DNA from: Hydractinia symbiolongicarpus
Taxonomy: Eukaryota > Cnidaria > Hydrozoa > Anthoathecata > Hydractiniidae
Reading direction: 5' to 3'
Assembly: GCF_029227915.1 (NCBI RefSeq)
Contig: NC_079884.1
Span: forward strand, 4,838,001 to 4,902,000
DNA length: 64,000 bases
Shown here: piece after piece, positions 48,733-62,699 of the stretch
How the letters are laid out: each line of letters begins with the position of its first letter
How positions within the stretch are numbered: position 1 is the stretch's first letter
The notes under the pieces: model-generated
The model's database searches: none
Seen by the model: the letters and a program-made list of their open reading frames with translations, nothing else
What the model was told of the DNA's origin: nothing
Program-made: the position numbers and the translations under genes

Positions 48733-51700
48733 TGCTGAAAAAATAATTTAAAAAATCGTTCGGGAAATGAGTTTACTCCCTGGGTACTTTCTTTGTATAT
48801 TTTGACTATGCGGGCCGAGTCCGGGGTTTACGGGAAATGGCGGGTTTTCGTTTGCCGGCGATTAAACGTCTTTTATTCAGCGTCTCATCAAAAATGAAAA
48901 CATTTTTAAAAACTACAAGTGTCATACGTTTTAGCACTGGAAAAATAATTTAAAAAGTCGTTCGGGAAATGAGTTTACTCCCTGGGTACTTTCTTTGTAT
49001 ACTTTTGATTATACGGACCTAGTCCGGGGTTTACGGGAAATTTGCGGGTTTTCGTTTGCCGGCGATTAAACTTCTTTTATTCAGCGTCTCATCAAAAATG
49101 AAAACATTTTTGAAAACTACAAGTCTTATGTGTTTTAATGGTGAAAAGATAATTTAAAAAATGGTTTTGGAAATGAGTTTACTCACAGGGTACTTTCTTT
49201 GTATACATTCGACTATACCGGCCAAGCCCGGGATTTACGGGAAATCGCGGGTTTTCGTTTGCCGGCGATTAAACCACTTTCATTAAGCGTCTCATCAAAA
49301 ATGAAAACATTTCTGAAAACTACAAGTCTCATGCGTTTTAGTGGTGAAAAAATAACTTAAAAAATCGTTCCGGAAATGAGTTTACTCCCTGGGTACTTTC
49401 TTTGTATACTTTTGACTATACGGGCCGAGTCCGGGATTTACGGGAAATCGCAGGTTTTCGTTTGCCGGCGATTAAACTTCTTTTATTCAGCGTCTCATCG
49501 AAAATGAAAACATTTTTAAAAACTACAAGTCTCATGGGCTCTAGTGGTGAAATAATAATTCAAAAAATCGTTTGGGAAATTAGTTTACTCCCTGTGTACT
49601 TTCTTTGTATACTTTTGACTATACGGGCCGAGTCCGGGATTTACGGGAAATTGCAGGTTTTCGTTTGCCGGCGATTAAATTTCTTTTATTCAGCGTCTCA
49701 TCAAAAATGAAAACATTTTTGAAAACTACAAGTCTCATGCGTTTTAGTGGTGAAAAAATGAATTAAAAAATCGTTCGGGAAATGAGTTTACTCCCTGGGT
49801 ACTATCTTTGTATACTTTTGACTATACGGGCCAAGCCCGGGATTTACGGGAAATCTCGGGTTTTTGTTTGCCGGCGATTAAACCTCTTTCATTAAGCGTC
49901 TCATCAAAAATGAAAACATTTTTGAAAACTACAAGTCTCATGCGTTTTAGTGTTGAAAAAATAAATTAAAAAATCGTTCTGGAAATGAGTTTACTCACAA
50001 GGTACCTTCTTTGTATACATTCGACTATACGGGCCAAGCCCGGGATTTACGGGAAATCGCGGGTTTTCGTTTGCCGGCGATTAAACATGTTTCATTAAGC
50101 GTCTCATCAAAAATGAAAACATTTTTGAAAACTACAAGTCTCATGCGTTTTAGTGGTGCAAAAAAAATTTAAAAAATCGTTCGGGAAATGAGTTTACTCC
50201 CTGGGTACTTTCTTTGTATACATTCGACTATACGGGCCAAGCCCGGGATTTACGGGAAATCGCGGGATTTTGTTTGCCGGCGATTAAACCTCTTTTATTA
50301 AGCCTCTCATCAAAAATGAAAACATTTTTGAAAACTGCAAGTCTCATGCGTTTTAGTGCTGAAAAAATAATTTAAAAAATCGTTCGGGAAATGAGTTTAC
50401 TCCCTGGGTACTTTCTTTGTATATTTTGACTATGCGGGCCGAGTCCGGGGTTTACGGGAAATGGCGGGTTTTCGTTTGCCGGCGATTAAACGTCTTTTAT
50501 TCAGCGTCTCATCAAAAATGAAAACATTTTTAAAAACTACAAGTGTCATACGTTTTAGCACTGGAAAAATAATTTAAAAAGTCGTTCGGGAAATGAGTTT
50601 ACTCCCTGGGTACTTTCTTTGTATACTTTTGATTATACGGACCTAGTCCGGGGTTTACGGGAAATTTGCGGGTTTTCGTTTGCCGGCGATTAAACTTCTT
50701 TTATTCAGCGTCTCATCAAAAATGAAAACATTTTTGAAAACTACAAGTCTTATGTGTTTTAATGGTGAAAAGATAATTTAAAAAATGGTTTTGGAAATGA
50801 GTTTACTCACAGGGTACTTTCTTTGTATACATTCGACTATACCGGCCAAGCCCGGGATTTACGGGAAATCGCGGGTTTTCGTTTGCCGGCGATTAAACCA
50901 CTTTCATTAAGCGTCTCATCAAAAATGAAAACATTTCTGAAAACTACAAGTCTCATGCGTTTTAGTGGTGAAAAAATAACTTAAAAAATCGTTCCGGAAA
51001 TGAGTTTACTCCCTGGGTACTTTCTTTGTATACTTTTGACTATACGGGCCGAGTCCGGGATTTACGGGAAATCGCAGGTTTTCGTTTGCCGGCGATTAAA
51101 CTTCTTTTATTCAGCGTCTCATCAAAAATGAAAACATTTTTAAAAACTACAAGTCTCATGGGCTCTAGTGGTGAAATAATAATTCAAAAAATCGTTTGGG
51201 AAATTAGTTTACTCCCTGTGTACTTTCTTTGTATACTTTTGACTATACGGGCCGAGTCCGGGATTTACGGGAAATTGCAGGTTTTCGTTTGCCGGCGATT
51301 AAATTTCTTTTATTCAGCGTCTCATCAAAAATGAAAACATTTTTGAAAACTACAAGTCTCATGCGTTTTAGTGGTGAAAAAATGAATTAAAAAATCGTTC
51401 GGGAAATGAGTTTACTCCCTGGGTACTATCTTTGTATACTTTTGACTATACGGGCCAAGCCCGGGATTTACGGGAAATCTCGGGTTTTTGTTTGCCGGCG
51501 ATTAAACCTCTTTCATTAAGCGTCTCATCAAAAATGAAAACATTTTTGAAAACTACAAGTCTCATGCGTTTTAGTGTTGAAAAAATAAATTAAAAAATCG
51601 TTCTGGAAATGAGTTTACTCACAAGGTACCTTCTTTGTATACATTCGACTATACGGGCCAAGCCCGGGATTTACGGGAAATCGCGGGTTTTCGTTTGCCG

Positions 51701-51975
51701 GCGATTAAACATGTTTCATTAAGCGTCTCATCAAAAATGAAAACATTTTTGAAAACTACAAGTCTCATGCGTTTTAGTGGTGCAAAAAAAATTTAAAAAA
51801 TCGTTCGGGAAATGAGTTTACTCCCTGGGTACTTTCTTTGTATACATTCGACTATACGGGCCAAGCCCGGGATTTACGGGAAATCGCGGGATTTTGTTTG
51901 CCGGCGATTAAACCTCTTTTATTAAGCCTCTCATCAAAAATGAAAACATTTTTGAAAACTGCAAGTCTCATGCGT
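48733..51975 (+). repeat. Tandem duplication of an 8-monomer unit (1,624 bp)
   Basis: Two adjacent copies, about 48,733-50,356 and 50,357-51,975, share 'agtgtcatacgttttagcac', 'aaatttgcgggttttcg', 'cttatgtgttttaatgg', 'ctccctgtgtactttc', 'cacaaggtaccttc' and 'gtgcaaaaaaaattt'. The junction is in 'tgcgttttagtgctgaaa', where the first copy's last monomer switches into the start of the next. Single-base differences are rare (for example 'tctcatcgaaaatg' only near 49,495). Confidence 0.85.
49981..50290 (+). repeat. Uninterrupted (empty) paralogue of the LINE insertion site
   Basis: The monomer pair here matches both flanks of the LINE. Upstream it matches the sequence ending at 36,971 at a 13,040 bp offset. 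Downstream it matches the sequence from 39,052, including the subfamily marks 'aaacatgtttcattaagcg' and 'gtggtgcaaa'. The join reads 'ggtaccttctttgtatac' with no gap, which defines the LINE boundaries. Further empty versions occur near 51,630, 53,865, 57,715 and 62,390. The join near 41,085 matches the upstream flank even better ('cacagggtactttctttg'). Confidence 0.8.
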
Positions 51976-53790
51976 TTTAGTGGTGAAAAGACAATTGAAA
52001 AAATCGTTCGGGAAATGAGTTTACTCCCTGGGTACTTTCTTTGTATATTTTGACTATGCGGGCCGAGTCCGGGGTTTACGGGAAATGGCGGGTTTTCGTT
52101 TGCCGGCGATTAAACGTCTTTTATTCAGCGTCTCATCAAAAATGAAAACATTTTTAAAAACTACAAGTCTCATGCGTTTTAGTGCTGAAAAAATAATTTA
52201 AAAAGTCGTTCGGGAAATGAGTTTACTCCCTGGGTACTTTCTTTGTATACTTTTGATTATACGGACCTAGTCCGGGATTTACGGGAAGTCGCGGGTTTTC
52301 GTTTGCCGGCGATTAAACTTCTTTTATTCAGCGTCTCATCAAAAATGAAAACATTTTTGAAAACTACAAGTCTTATGCGTTTTAGTGGTGAAAAGATAAT
52401 TTAAAAAATGGTTTTTGAAATGAGTTTACTCACAGGGTACTTTCTTTGTATACATTCGACTATACCGACCAAGCCCGGGATTTACGGGAAATCGCGGGTT
52501 TTCGTTTGCTGGCGATTAAACCACTTTCATTAAGCGTCTCATCAAAAATGAAAACATTTTTGAAAACTACAAGTCTCATGCGTTTTAGTGGTGAAAAAAT
52601 AACTTAAAAATCGTTCCGGAAATGAGTTTACTCCCTGGGTACTTTCTTTGTATACTTTTGACTATACGGGCCGAGTCCGGGATTTACGGGAAATCGCGGG
52701 TTTTCGTTTGCCGGCGATTAAACTTCTTTTATTCACCGTCTCATCAAAAATGAAAACATTTTTAAAAACTACAAGTCTCATGCGTTTTAGTGCTGAAAAA
52801 ATAATTTAAAAAATCGTTCGGGAAATGAGTTTACTCCCTGGGTACTTTCTTTGTATATTTTGACTATGCGGGCCGAGTCCGGCGTTTACGGGAAATGGCG
52901 GGTTTTCGTTTGCCGGCGATTAAACGTCTTTTATTTAGCGTCTCATCAAAAATGAAAACATTTTTAAAAACTACAAGTGTCATTCGTTTTAGCGCTGGAA
53001 AAATAATTTAAAAAGTCGTTCGGGAAATGAGTTTACTCCCTGGGTACTTTCTTTGTATACTTTTGATTATACGGACCTAGTCCGGGGTTTACGGGAAATT
53101 TGCGGGTTTTCGTTTGCCGGCGATTAAACTTCTTTTATTCAGCGTCTCATCAAAAATGAAAACATTTTTGAAAACTACAAGTCTTATGTGTTTTAATGGT
53201 GAAAAGATAATTTAAAAAATGGTTTTGGAAATGAGTTTACTCACAGGGTACTTTCTTTGTATACATTCGACTATACCGGCCAAGCCCGGGATTTACGGGA
53301 AATCACGGGTTTTCGTTTGCCGGCGATTAAACCACTTTCATTAAGCGTCTCATCAAAAATGAAAACATTTCTGAAAACTACAAGTCTCATGCGTTTTAGT
53401 GGTGAAAAAATAACTTAAAAAATCGTTCCGGAAATGAGTTTACTCCCTGGGTACTTTCTTTGTATACTTTTGACTATACGGGCCGAGTCCGGGATTTACG
53501 GGAAATCGCAGGTTTTCGTTTGCCGGCGATTAAATTTCTTTTATTCAGCGTCTCATCAAAAATGAAAACATTTTTAAAAACTACAAGTCTCATGCGTTTT
53601 AGTGGTGAAAAAATGAATTAAAAAATCGTTCGGGAAATGAGTTTACTCCCTGGGTACTATCTTTGTATACTTTTGACTATACGGGCCAAGCCCGGGATTT
53701 ACGGGAAATCTCGGGTTTTTGTTTGCCGGCGATTAAACCTCTTTCATTAAGCGTCTCATCAAAAATGAAAACATTTTTGAAAACTACAAG

Positions 53791-56700
53791 TCTCATGCGT
53801 TTTAGTGTTGAAAAAATAAATTAAAAAATCGTTCTGGAAATGAGTTTACTCACAAGGTACCTTCTTTGTATACATTCGACTATACGGGCCAAGCCCGGGA
53901 TTTACGGGAAATCGCGGGTTTTCGTTTGCCGGCGATTAAACATGTTTCATTAAGCGTCTCATCAAAAATGAAAACATTTTTGAAAACTACAAGTCTCATG
54001 CGTTTTAGTGGTGCAAAAAAAATTTAAAAAATCGTTCGGGAAATGAGTTTACTCCCTGGGTACTTTCTTTGTATACATTCGACTATACGGGCCAAGCCCA
54101 GGATTTACGGGAAATCGCGGGATTTTGTTTGCCGGCGATTAAACCTCTTTTATTAAGCCTCTCATCAAAATCGAAAACATTTTTGAAAACTGCAAGTCTC
54201 ATGCGTTTTAGTGGTGAAAAGATAATTGAAAAAATCGTTCGGGAAATGAGTTTACTCCCTGGGTACTTTCTTTGTATATTTTGACTATGCGGGCCGAGTC
54301 CGGGGTTTACGGGAAATGGCGGGTTTTCGTTTGCCGGCGATTAAACTTCTTTTATTCAGCGTCTCATCAAAAATGAAAACATTTTTGAAAACTACAAGTC
54401 TTATGCGTTTTAGTGGTGAAAAGATAATTTAAAAAATGGTTTTGGAAATGAGTTTACTCACAGGGTACTTTCTTTGTATACATTCGACTATACCGGCCAA
54501 GCCCGGGATTTACGGGAAATCGCGGGTTTTCGTTTGCCGGCGATTAAACCACTTTCATTAAGCGTCTCATCAAAAATGAAAACATTTCTGAAAACTACAA
54601 GTCTCATGCGTTTTAGTGGTGAAAAAGTAACTTAAAAAATCGTTCCGGAAATGAGTTTACTCCCTGGGTACTTTCTTTGTATACTTTTGACTATACGGGC
54701 CGAGTCCGGGATTTACGGGAAATCGCGGGTTTTCGTTTGCCGGCGATTAAACTTCTTTTATTCAGCGTCTCATCAAAAATGAAAACTTTTTTAAAAACTA
54801 CAAGTCTCATGGGCTCTAGTGGTGAAATAATAATTCAAAAAATCCTTTGGGAAATTAGTTTACTCCCTGGGTACTTTCTTTGTATACTTTTGACTATACG
54901 GGCCGAGTCCGGGATTTACGGGAAATCGCAGGTTTTCGTTTGCCGGCGATTAAATTTCTTTTATTCAGCGTCTCATCAAAAATGAAAACATTTTTGAAAA
55001 CTACAAGTCTCATGCGTTTTAGTGGTGAAAAAATAAATTAAAAAATCGTTCGGGAAAGGAGTTTACTCCCTGGGTACTATCTTTGTATACTTTTGACTAT
55101 ACGGGCCAAGCCCGGGATTTACGGGAAATCTCGGGTTTTCGTTTGCCGGCGATTAAACCTCTTTTATTAAGCGTCTCATCAAAAATGAAAACATTTTTGA
55201 AAACTACAAGTCTCATGCCTTTTAGTGTTGAAAAAATAAATTAAAAAATCGTTCTGGAAATGAGTTTACTCACAGGGTACTTTCTTTGTATACATTCGAC
55301 TATACGGGCCAAGCCCGGGATTTACGGGAAATCGCGGGTTTTCGTTTGCCGGCGATTAAACCTGTTTCATTAAGCGTCTCATCAAAAATGAAAACATTTT
55401 TAAAAACTACAAGTCTCATGCGTTTTAGTGGTGCAAAAAAAATTTAAAAAATCGTTCGGGAAATGTGTTTACTCTCTGGGTACTTTCTTTGTATACATTC
55501 GACTATACGGGCCAAGCCCGGGATTTACGGGAAATCGCGGGATTTTGTTTGCCGGCGATTAAACCTCTTTTATTAAGCCTCTCATCAAAAATGAAAACAT
55601 TTTTGAAAACTGCAAGTGTCATGCGTTTTAGTGGTGAAAAGATAATTGAAAAATCGTTTCGGAAATGAGTTTACTCACAGGGTACTTTCTTTGTATACAT
55701 TCGACTATACGGGCCAAGCCCGGGATTTACGGGAAATCGCGGGTTTTTGTTTGCCGGCGAATAAACAACTTTCATTAAGCGTCTCATCAAAAATGAAAAC
55801 ATTTTTGAAAACTACAAGTCTTATGCGTTTTAGTGGTGAAAAGATAATTTAAAAAATGGTTTTGGAAATGAGTTTACTCACAGGGTACTTTCTTTGTATA
55901 CATTTGACTATACCGGCCAAGCCCGGGATTTACGGGAAATCGCGGGTTTTCGTTTGCCGGCGATTAAACCACTTTCATTAAGCGTCTCATCAAAAATGAA
56001 AACATTTCTGAAAACTACAAGTCTCATGCGTTTTAGTGGTGAAAAAGTAACTTAAAAAATCGTTCCGGAAATGAGTTTACTCCCTGGGTACTTTCTTTGT
56101 ATACTTTTGACTATACGGGCCGAGTCCGGGATTTACGGGAAATCGCGGGTTTTCGTTTGCCGGCGATTAAACTTCTTTTATTCAGCGTCTCATCAAAAAT
56201 GAAAACATTTTTAAAAACAATAAGTCTCATGGGCTCTAGTGGTGAAATAATAATTCAAAAAATCGTTTGGGAAATAAGTTTACTCCCTGGGTACTTTCTT
56301 TGTATGCTTTTGACTATACGGGCCGAGTCCGGGATTTACGGGAAATCGCAGGTTTTCGTTTGCCGGCGATTAAATTTCTTTTATTCAGCGTCTCATCAAA
56401 AATGAACACATTTTTGAAAACTACAAGTCTCATGCGTTTTAGTGGTGAAAAAATAAATTAAAAAATCGTTCGGGAAATGAGTTTACTCCCTGGGTACTAT
56501 CTTTGTATACTTTTGACTATACGGGCCAAGCCCGGGATTTACGGGAAATCTCGGGTTTTCGTTTGCCGGCGATTAAACCTCTTTCATTAAGCGTCTCATC
56601 AAAAATGAACACATTTTTGAAAACTACAAGTCTCATGCCTTTTAGTGTTGAAAAAATAAATTAAAAAATCGTTCTGGAAATAAGTTTACTCCCAGGGTAC

Positions 56701-57645
56701 TTTCTTTGTATACATTCGACTATACGGGCCAAGCCAGGGATTTACGGGAAATCGCGGGTTTTCGTTTGCCGGCGATTAAACCTGTTTCATTAAGCGTCTC
56801 ATCAAAAATGAAAACATTTTTGAAAACTACAAGTCTCATGCGTTTTAGTGGTGCAAAAAAAATTTAAAAAATCGTTCGGGAAATGAGTTTTCTCCCTGGG
56901 TACTTTCTTTGTGTACATTCGACTATACGGGCCAAGCCCGGGATTTACGGGAAATCGCGGGATTTTGTTTGCCGGCGATTAAACCTCTTTTATTAAGCCT
57001 CTCATCAAAAATAAAAACATTTTTGAAAACTGCAAGTCTCATGCGTTTTAGTGGTGAAAAGATAATTGAAAAAATCGTTTCGGAAATGAGTTTACTCACA
57101 GGGTACTTTCTTTGTGTACATTCGACTATACGGGCCAAGCCCGGGATTTACGGGAAATCGCGGGTTTTTGTTTGCAAGCGATTAAACAACTTTCATTAAG
57201 CGTCTCATCAAAAATGAAAACATTTCTGAAAACTACAAGTCTCATGCGTTTTAGTGGTGAAAATTAATTTAAAAAATCGTTCGGGAAATGAGTTTACTCC
57301 CTGGGTACTTTCTTTGTATACTTTTGACAATACGGGCCGAGTCCGGGATTTACGGGAAGTCGCGGGTTTTCGTTTGCCGGCAATTAAACTTCTTTTATTC
57401 AGCGTCTCATCAAAAATGAAAACATTTTTAAAAACTACAAGTGTCATTCGTTTTAGCGCTGGAAAAATAATTTAAAAAGTCGTTCGGGAAATGAGTTTAC
57501 TCCCTGGGTACTTTCTTTGTATACTTTTGATTATACGGACCTAGTCCGGGGTTTACGGGAAATTTGCGGGTTTTCGTTTGCCGGCGATTAAACTTCTTTT
57601 ATTCAGCGTCTCATCAAAAATGAAAACATTTTTGAAAACTACAAG
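53791..57645 (+). repeat. 3,855 bp (19-monomer) tandem unit, copy 1
   Basis: All sites I compared recur 3,855 bp downstream without a difference. These include rare private changes: 'catcaaaatcgaaaac' (54,168/58,023), 'aaaacttttttaaaaac' (54,782/58,637), 'aacaataagtctc' (56,216/60,071), 'tttgtatgcttttgac' (56,300/60,155), 'tttgtgtacattcg' (56,908/60,763) and 'gacaatacggg' (57,326/61,181). The right end is near 57,645, where the sequence returns to that at 53,791. Confidence 0.85.
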
Positions 57646-60600
57646 TCTCATGCGTTTTAGTGTTGAAAAAATAAATTAAAAAATCGTTCTGGAAATGAGT
57701 TTACTCACAAGGTACCTTCTTTGTATACATTCGACTATACGGGCCAAGCCCGGGATTTACGGGAAATCGCGGGTTTTCGTTTGCCGGCGATTAAACATGT
57801 TTCATTAAGCGTCTCATCAAAAATGAAAACATTTTTGAAAACTACAAGTCTCATGCGTTTTAGTGGTGCAAAAAAAATTTAAAAAATCGTTCGGGAAATG
57901 AGTTTACTCCCTGGGTACTTTCTTTGTATACATTCGACTATACGGGCCAAGCCCAGGATTTACGGGAAATCGCGGGATTTTGTTTGCCGGCGATTAAACC
58001 TCTTTTATTAAGCCTCTCATCAAAATCGAAAACATTTTTGAAAACTGCAAGTCTCATGCGTTTTAGTGGTGAAAAGATAATTGAAAAAATCGTTCGGGAA
58101 ATGAGTTTACTCCCTGGGTACTTTCTTTGTATATTTTGACTATGCGGGCCGAGTCCGGGGTTTACGGGAAATGGCGGGTTTTCGTTTGCCGGCGATTAAA
58201 CTTCTTTTATTCAGCGTCTCATCAAAAATGAAAACATTTTTGAAAACTACAAGTCTTATGCGTTTTAGTGGTGAAAAGATAATTTAAAAAATGGTTTTGG
58301 AAATGAGTTTACTCACAGGGTACTTTCTTTGTATACATTCGACTATACCGGCCAAGCCCGGGATTTACGGGAAATCGCGGGTTTTCGTTTGCCGGCGATT
58401 AAACCACTTTCATTAAGCGTCTCATCAAAAATGAAAACATTTCTGAAAACTACAAGTCTCATGCGTTTTAGTGGTGAAAAAGTAACTTAAAAAATCGTTC
58501 CGGAAATGAGTTTACTCCCTGGGTACTTTCTTTGTATACTTTTGACTATACGGGCCGAGTCCGGGATTTACGGGAAATCGCGGGTTTTCGTTTGCCGGCG
58601 ATTAAACTTCTTTTATTCAGCGTCTCATCAAAAATGAAAACTTTTTTAAAAACTACAAGTCTCATGGGCTCTAGTGGTGAAATAATAATTCAAAAAATCC
58701 TTTGGGAAATTAGTTTACTCCCTGGGTACTTTCTTTGTATACTTTTGACTATACGGGCCGAGTCCGGGATTTACGGGAAATCGCAGGTTTTCGTTTGCCG
58801 GCGATTAAATTTCTTTTATTCAGCGTCTCATCAAAAATGAAAACATTTTTGAAAACTACAAGTCTCATGCGTTTTAGTGGTGAAAAAATAAATTAAAAAA
58901 TCGTTCGGGAAAGGAGTTTACTCCCTGGGTACTATCTTTGTATACTTTTGACTATACGGGCCAAGCCCGGGATTTACGGGAAATCTCGGGTTTTCGTTTG
59001 CCGGCGATTAAACCTCTTTTATTAAGCGTCTCATCAAAAATGAAAACATTTTTGAAAACTACAAGTCTCATGCCTTTTAGTGTTGAAAAAATAAATTAAA
59101 AAATCGTTCTGGAAATGAGTTTACTCACAGGGTACTTTCTTTGTATACATTCGACTATACGGGCCAAGCCCGGGATTTACGGGAAATCGCGGGTTTTCGT
59201 TTGCCGGCGATTAAACCTGTTTCATTAAGCGTCTCATCAAAAATGAAAACATTTTTAAAAACTACAAGTCTCATGCGTTTTAGTGGTGCAAAAAAAATTT
59301 AAAAAATCGTTCGGGAAATGTGTTTACTCTCTGGGTACTTTCTTTGTATACATTCGACTATACGGGCCAAGCCCGGGATTTACGGGAAATCGCGGGATTT
59401 TGTTTGCCGGCGATTAAACCTCTTTTATTAAGCCTCTCATCAAAAATGAAAACATTTTTGAAAACTGCAAGTGTCATGCGTTTTAGTGGTGAAAAGATAA
59501 TTGAAAAATCGTTTCGGAAATGAGTTTACTCACAGGGTACTTTCTTTGTATACATTCGACTATACGGGCCAAGCCCGGGATTTACGGGAAATCGCGGGTT
59601 TTTGTTTGCCGGCGAATAAACAACTTTCATTAAGCGTCTCATCAAAAATGAAAACATTTTTGAAAACTACAAGTCTTATGCGTTTTAGTGGTGAAAAGAT
59701 AATTTAAAAAATGGTTTTGGAAATGAGTTTACTCACAGGGTACTTTCTTTGTATACATTTGACTATACCGGCCAAGCCCGGGATTTACGGGAAATCGCGG
59801 GTTTTCGTTTGCCGGCGATTAAACCACTTTCATTAAGCGTCTCATCAAAAATGAAAACATTTCTGAAAACTACAAGTCTCATGCGTTTTAGTGGTGAAAA
59901 AGTAACTTAAAAAATCGTTCCGGAAATGAGTTTACTCCCTGGGTACTTTCTTTGTATACTTTTGACTATACGGGCCGAGTCCGGGATTTACGGGAAATCG
60001 CGGGTTTTCGTTTGCCGGCGATTAAACTTCTTTTATTCAGCGTCTCATCAAAAATGAAAACATTTTTAAAAACAATAAGTCTCATGGGCTCTAGTGGTGA
60101 AATAATAATTCAAAAAATCGTTTGGGAAATAAGTTTACTCCCTGGGTACTTTCTTTGTATGCTTTTGACTATACGGGCCGAGTCCGGGATTTACGGGAAA
60201 TCGCAGGTTTTCGTTTGCCGGCGATTAAATTTCTTTTATTCAGCGTCTCATCAAAAATGAACACATTTTTGAAAACTACAAGTCTCATGCGTTTTAGTGG
60301 TGAAAAAATAAATTAAAAAATCGTTCGGGAAATGAGTTTACTCCCTGGGTACTATCTTTGTATACTTTTGACTATACGGGCCAAGCCCGGGATTTACGGG
60401 AAATCTCGGGTTTTCGTTTGCCGGCGATTAAACCTCTTTCATTAAGCGTCTCATCAAAAATGAACACATTTTTGAAAACTACAAGTCTCATGCCTTTTAG
60501 TGTTGAAAAAATAAATTAAAAAATCGTTCTGGAAATAAGTTTACTCCCAGGGTACTTTCTTTGTATACATTCGACTATACGGGCCAAGCCAGGGATTTAC

Positions 60601-61500
60601 GGGAAATCGCGGGTTTTCGTTTGCCGGCGATTAAACCTGTTTCATTAAGCGTCTCATCAAAAATGAAAACATTTTTGAAAACTACAAGTCTCATGCGTTT
60701 TAGTGGTGCAAAAAAAATTTAAAAAATCGTTCGGGAAATGAGTTTTCTCCCTGGGTACTTTCTTTGTGTACATTCGACTATACGGGCCAAGCCCGGGATT
60801 TACGGGAAATCGCGGGATTTTGTTTGCCGGCGATTAAACCTCTTTTATTAAGCCTCTCATCAAAAATAAAAACATTTTTGAAAACTGCAAGTCTCATGCG
60901 TTTTAGTGGTGAAAAGATAATTGAAAAAATCGTTTCGGAAATGAGTTTACTCACAGGGTACTTTCTTTGTGTACATTCGACTATACGGGCCAAGCCCGGG
61001 ATTTACGGGAAATCGCGGGTTTTTGTTTGCAAGCGATTAAACAACTTTCATTAAGCGTCTCATCAAAAATGAAAACATTTCTGAAAACTACAAGTCTCAT
61101 GCGTTTTAGTGGTGAAAATTAATTTAAAAAATCGTTCGGGAAATGAGTTTACTCCCTGGGTACTTTCTTTGTATACTTTTGACAATACGGGCCGAGTCCG
61201 GGATTTACGGGAAGTCGCGGGTTTTCGTTTGCCGGCAATTAAACTTCTTTTATTCAGCGTCTCATCAAAAATGAAAACATTTTTAAAAACTACAAGTGTC
61301 ATTCGTTTTAGCGCTGGAAAAATAATTTAAAAAGTCGTTCGGGAAATGAGTTTACTCCCTGGGTACTTTCTTTGTATACTTTTGATTATACGGACCTAGT
61401 CCGGGGTTTACGGGAAATTTGCGGGTTTTCGTTTGCCGGCGATTAAACTTCTTTTATTCAGCGTCTCATCAAAAATGAAAACATTTTTGAAAACTACAAG
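57646..61500 (+). repeat. 3,855 bp (19-monomer) tandem unit, copy 2
   Basis: This is the second copy of the unit at 53,791-57,645. It ends near 61,500, where the sequence leaves the unit with 'cttatgtgttttaatgg' instead of returning to its start. I found no difference from copy 1 at the sites checked, which is more similarity than most other block pairs in the window show. Either the duplication is very recent or one copy is an assembly artefact. Confidence 0.83.
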
Positions 61501-62699
61501 TCTTATGTGTTTTAATGGTGAAAAGATAATTTAAAAAATGGTTTTGGAAATGAGTTTACTCACAGGGTACTTTCTTTGTATACATTCGAATATACCGGCC
61601 AAGCCCGGGATTTACGGGAAATCGCGGGTTTTCGTTTGCCGGCGATTAAACCACTTTCATTAAGCGTCTCATCAAAAATGAAAACATTTCTGAAAACTAC
61701 AAGTCTCATGCGTTTTAGTGGTGAAAAAATAACTTAAAAAATCGTTCCGGAAATGAGTTTACTCCCTGGGTACTTTCTTTGTATACTTTTGACTATACGG
61801 GCCGAGTCCGGGATTTACGGGAAATCGCAGGTTTTCGTTTGCCGGCGATTAAACTTCTTTTATTCAGCGTCTCATCAAAAATGAAAACATTTTTAAAAAC
61901 TACAAGTCTCATGGGCTCTAGTGGTGAAATAATAATTCAAAAAATCGTTTGGGAAATTAGTTTACTCCCTGGGTACTTTCTTTGTATACTTTTGACTATA
62001 CGGGCCGAGTACGGGATTTACGGGAAATTGCAGGTTTTCGTTTGCCGGCGATTAAATTTCTTTTATTCAGCGTCTCATCAAAAATGAAAACATTTTTGAA
62101 AACTACAAGTCTCATGCGTTTTAGTGGTGAAAAAATGAATTAAAAAATCGTTCGGGAAATGAGTTTACTCCCTGGGTACTATCTTTGTATACTTTTGACT
62201 ATACGGGCCAAGCCCGGGATTTACGGGAAATCTCGGGTTTTTGTTTGCCGGCGATTAAACCTCTTTCATTAAGCGTCTCATCAAAAATGAAAACATTTTT
62301 GAAAACTACAAGTCTCATGCGTTTTAGTGTTGAAAAAATAAAGTAAAAAATCGTTCTGGAAATGAGTTTACTCACAAGGTACCTTCTTTGTATACATTCG
62401 ACTATACGGGCCAAGCCCGGGATTTACGGGAAATCGCGGGTTTTCGTTTGCCGGCGATTAAACATGTTTCATTAAGCGTCTCATCAAAAATGAAAACATT
62501 TTTGAAAACTACAAGTCTCATGCGTTTTAGTGGTGCAAAAAAAATTTAAAAAATCGTTCGGGAAATGAGTTTACTCCCTGGGTACTTTCTTTGTATACAT
62601 TCGACTATACGGGCCAAGCCCGGGATTTACGGGAAATCGCGGGATTTTGTTTGCCGGCGATTAAACCTCTTTTATTAAGCCTCTCATCAAAAATGAAAA

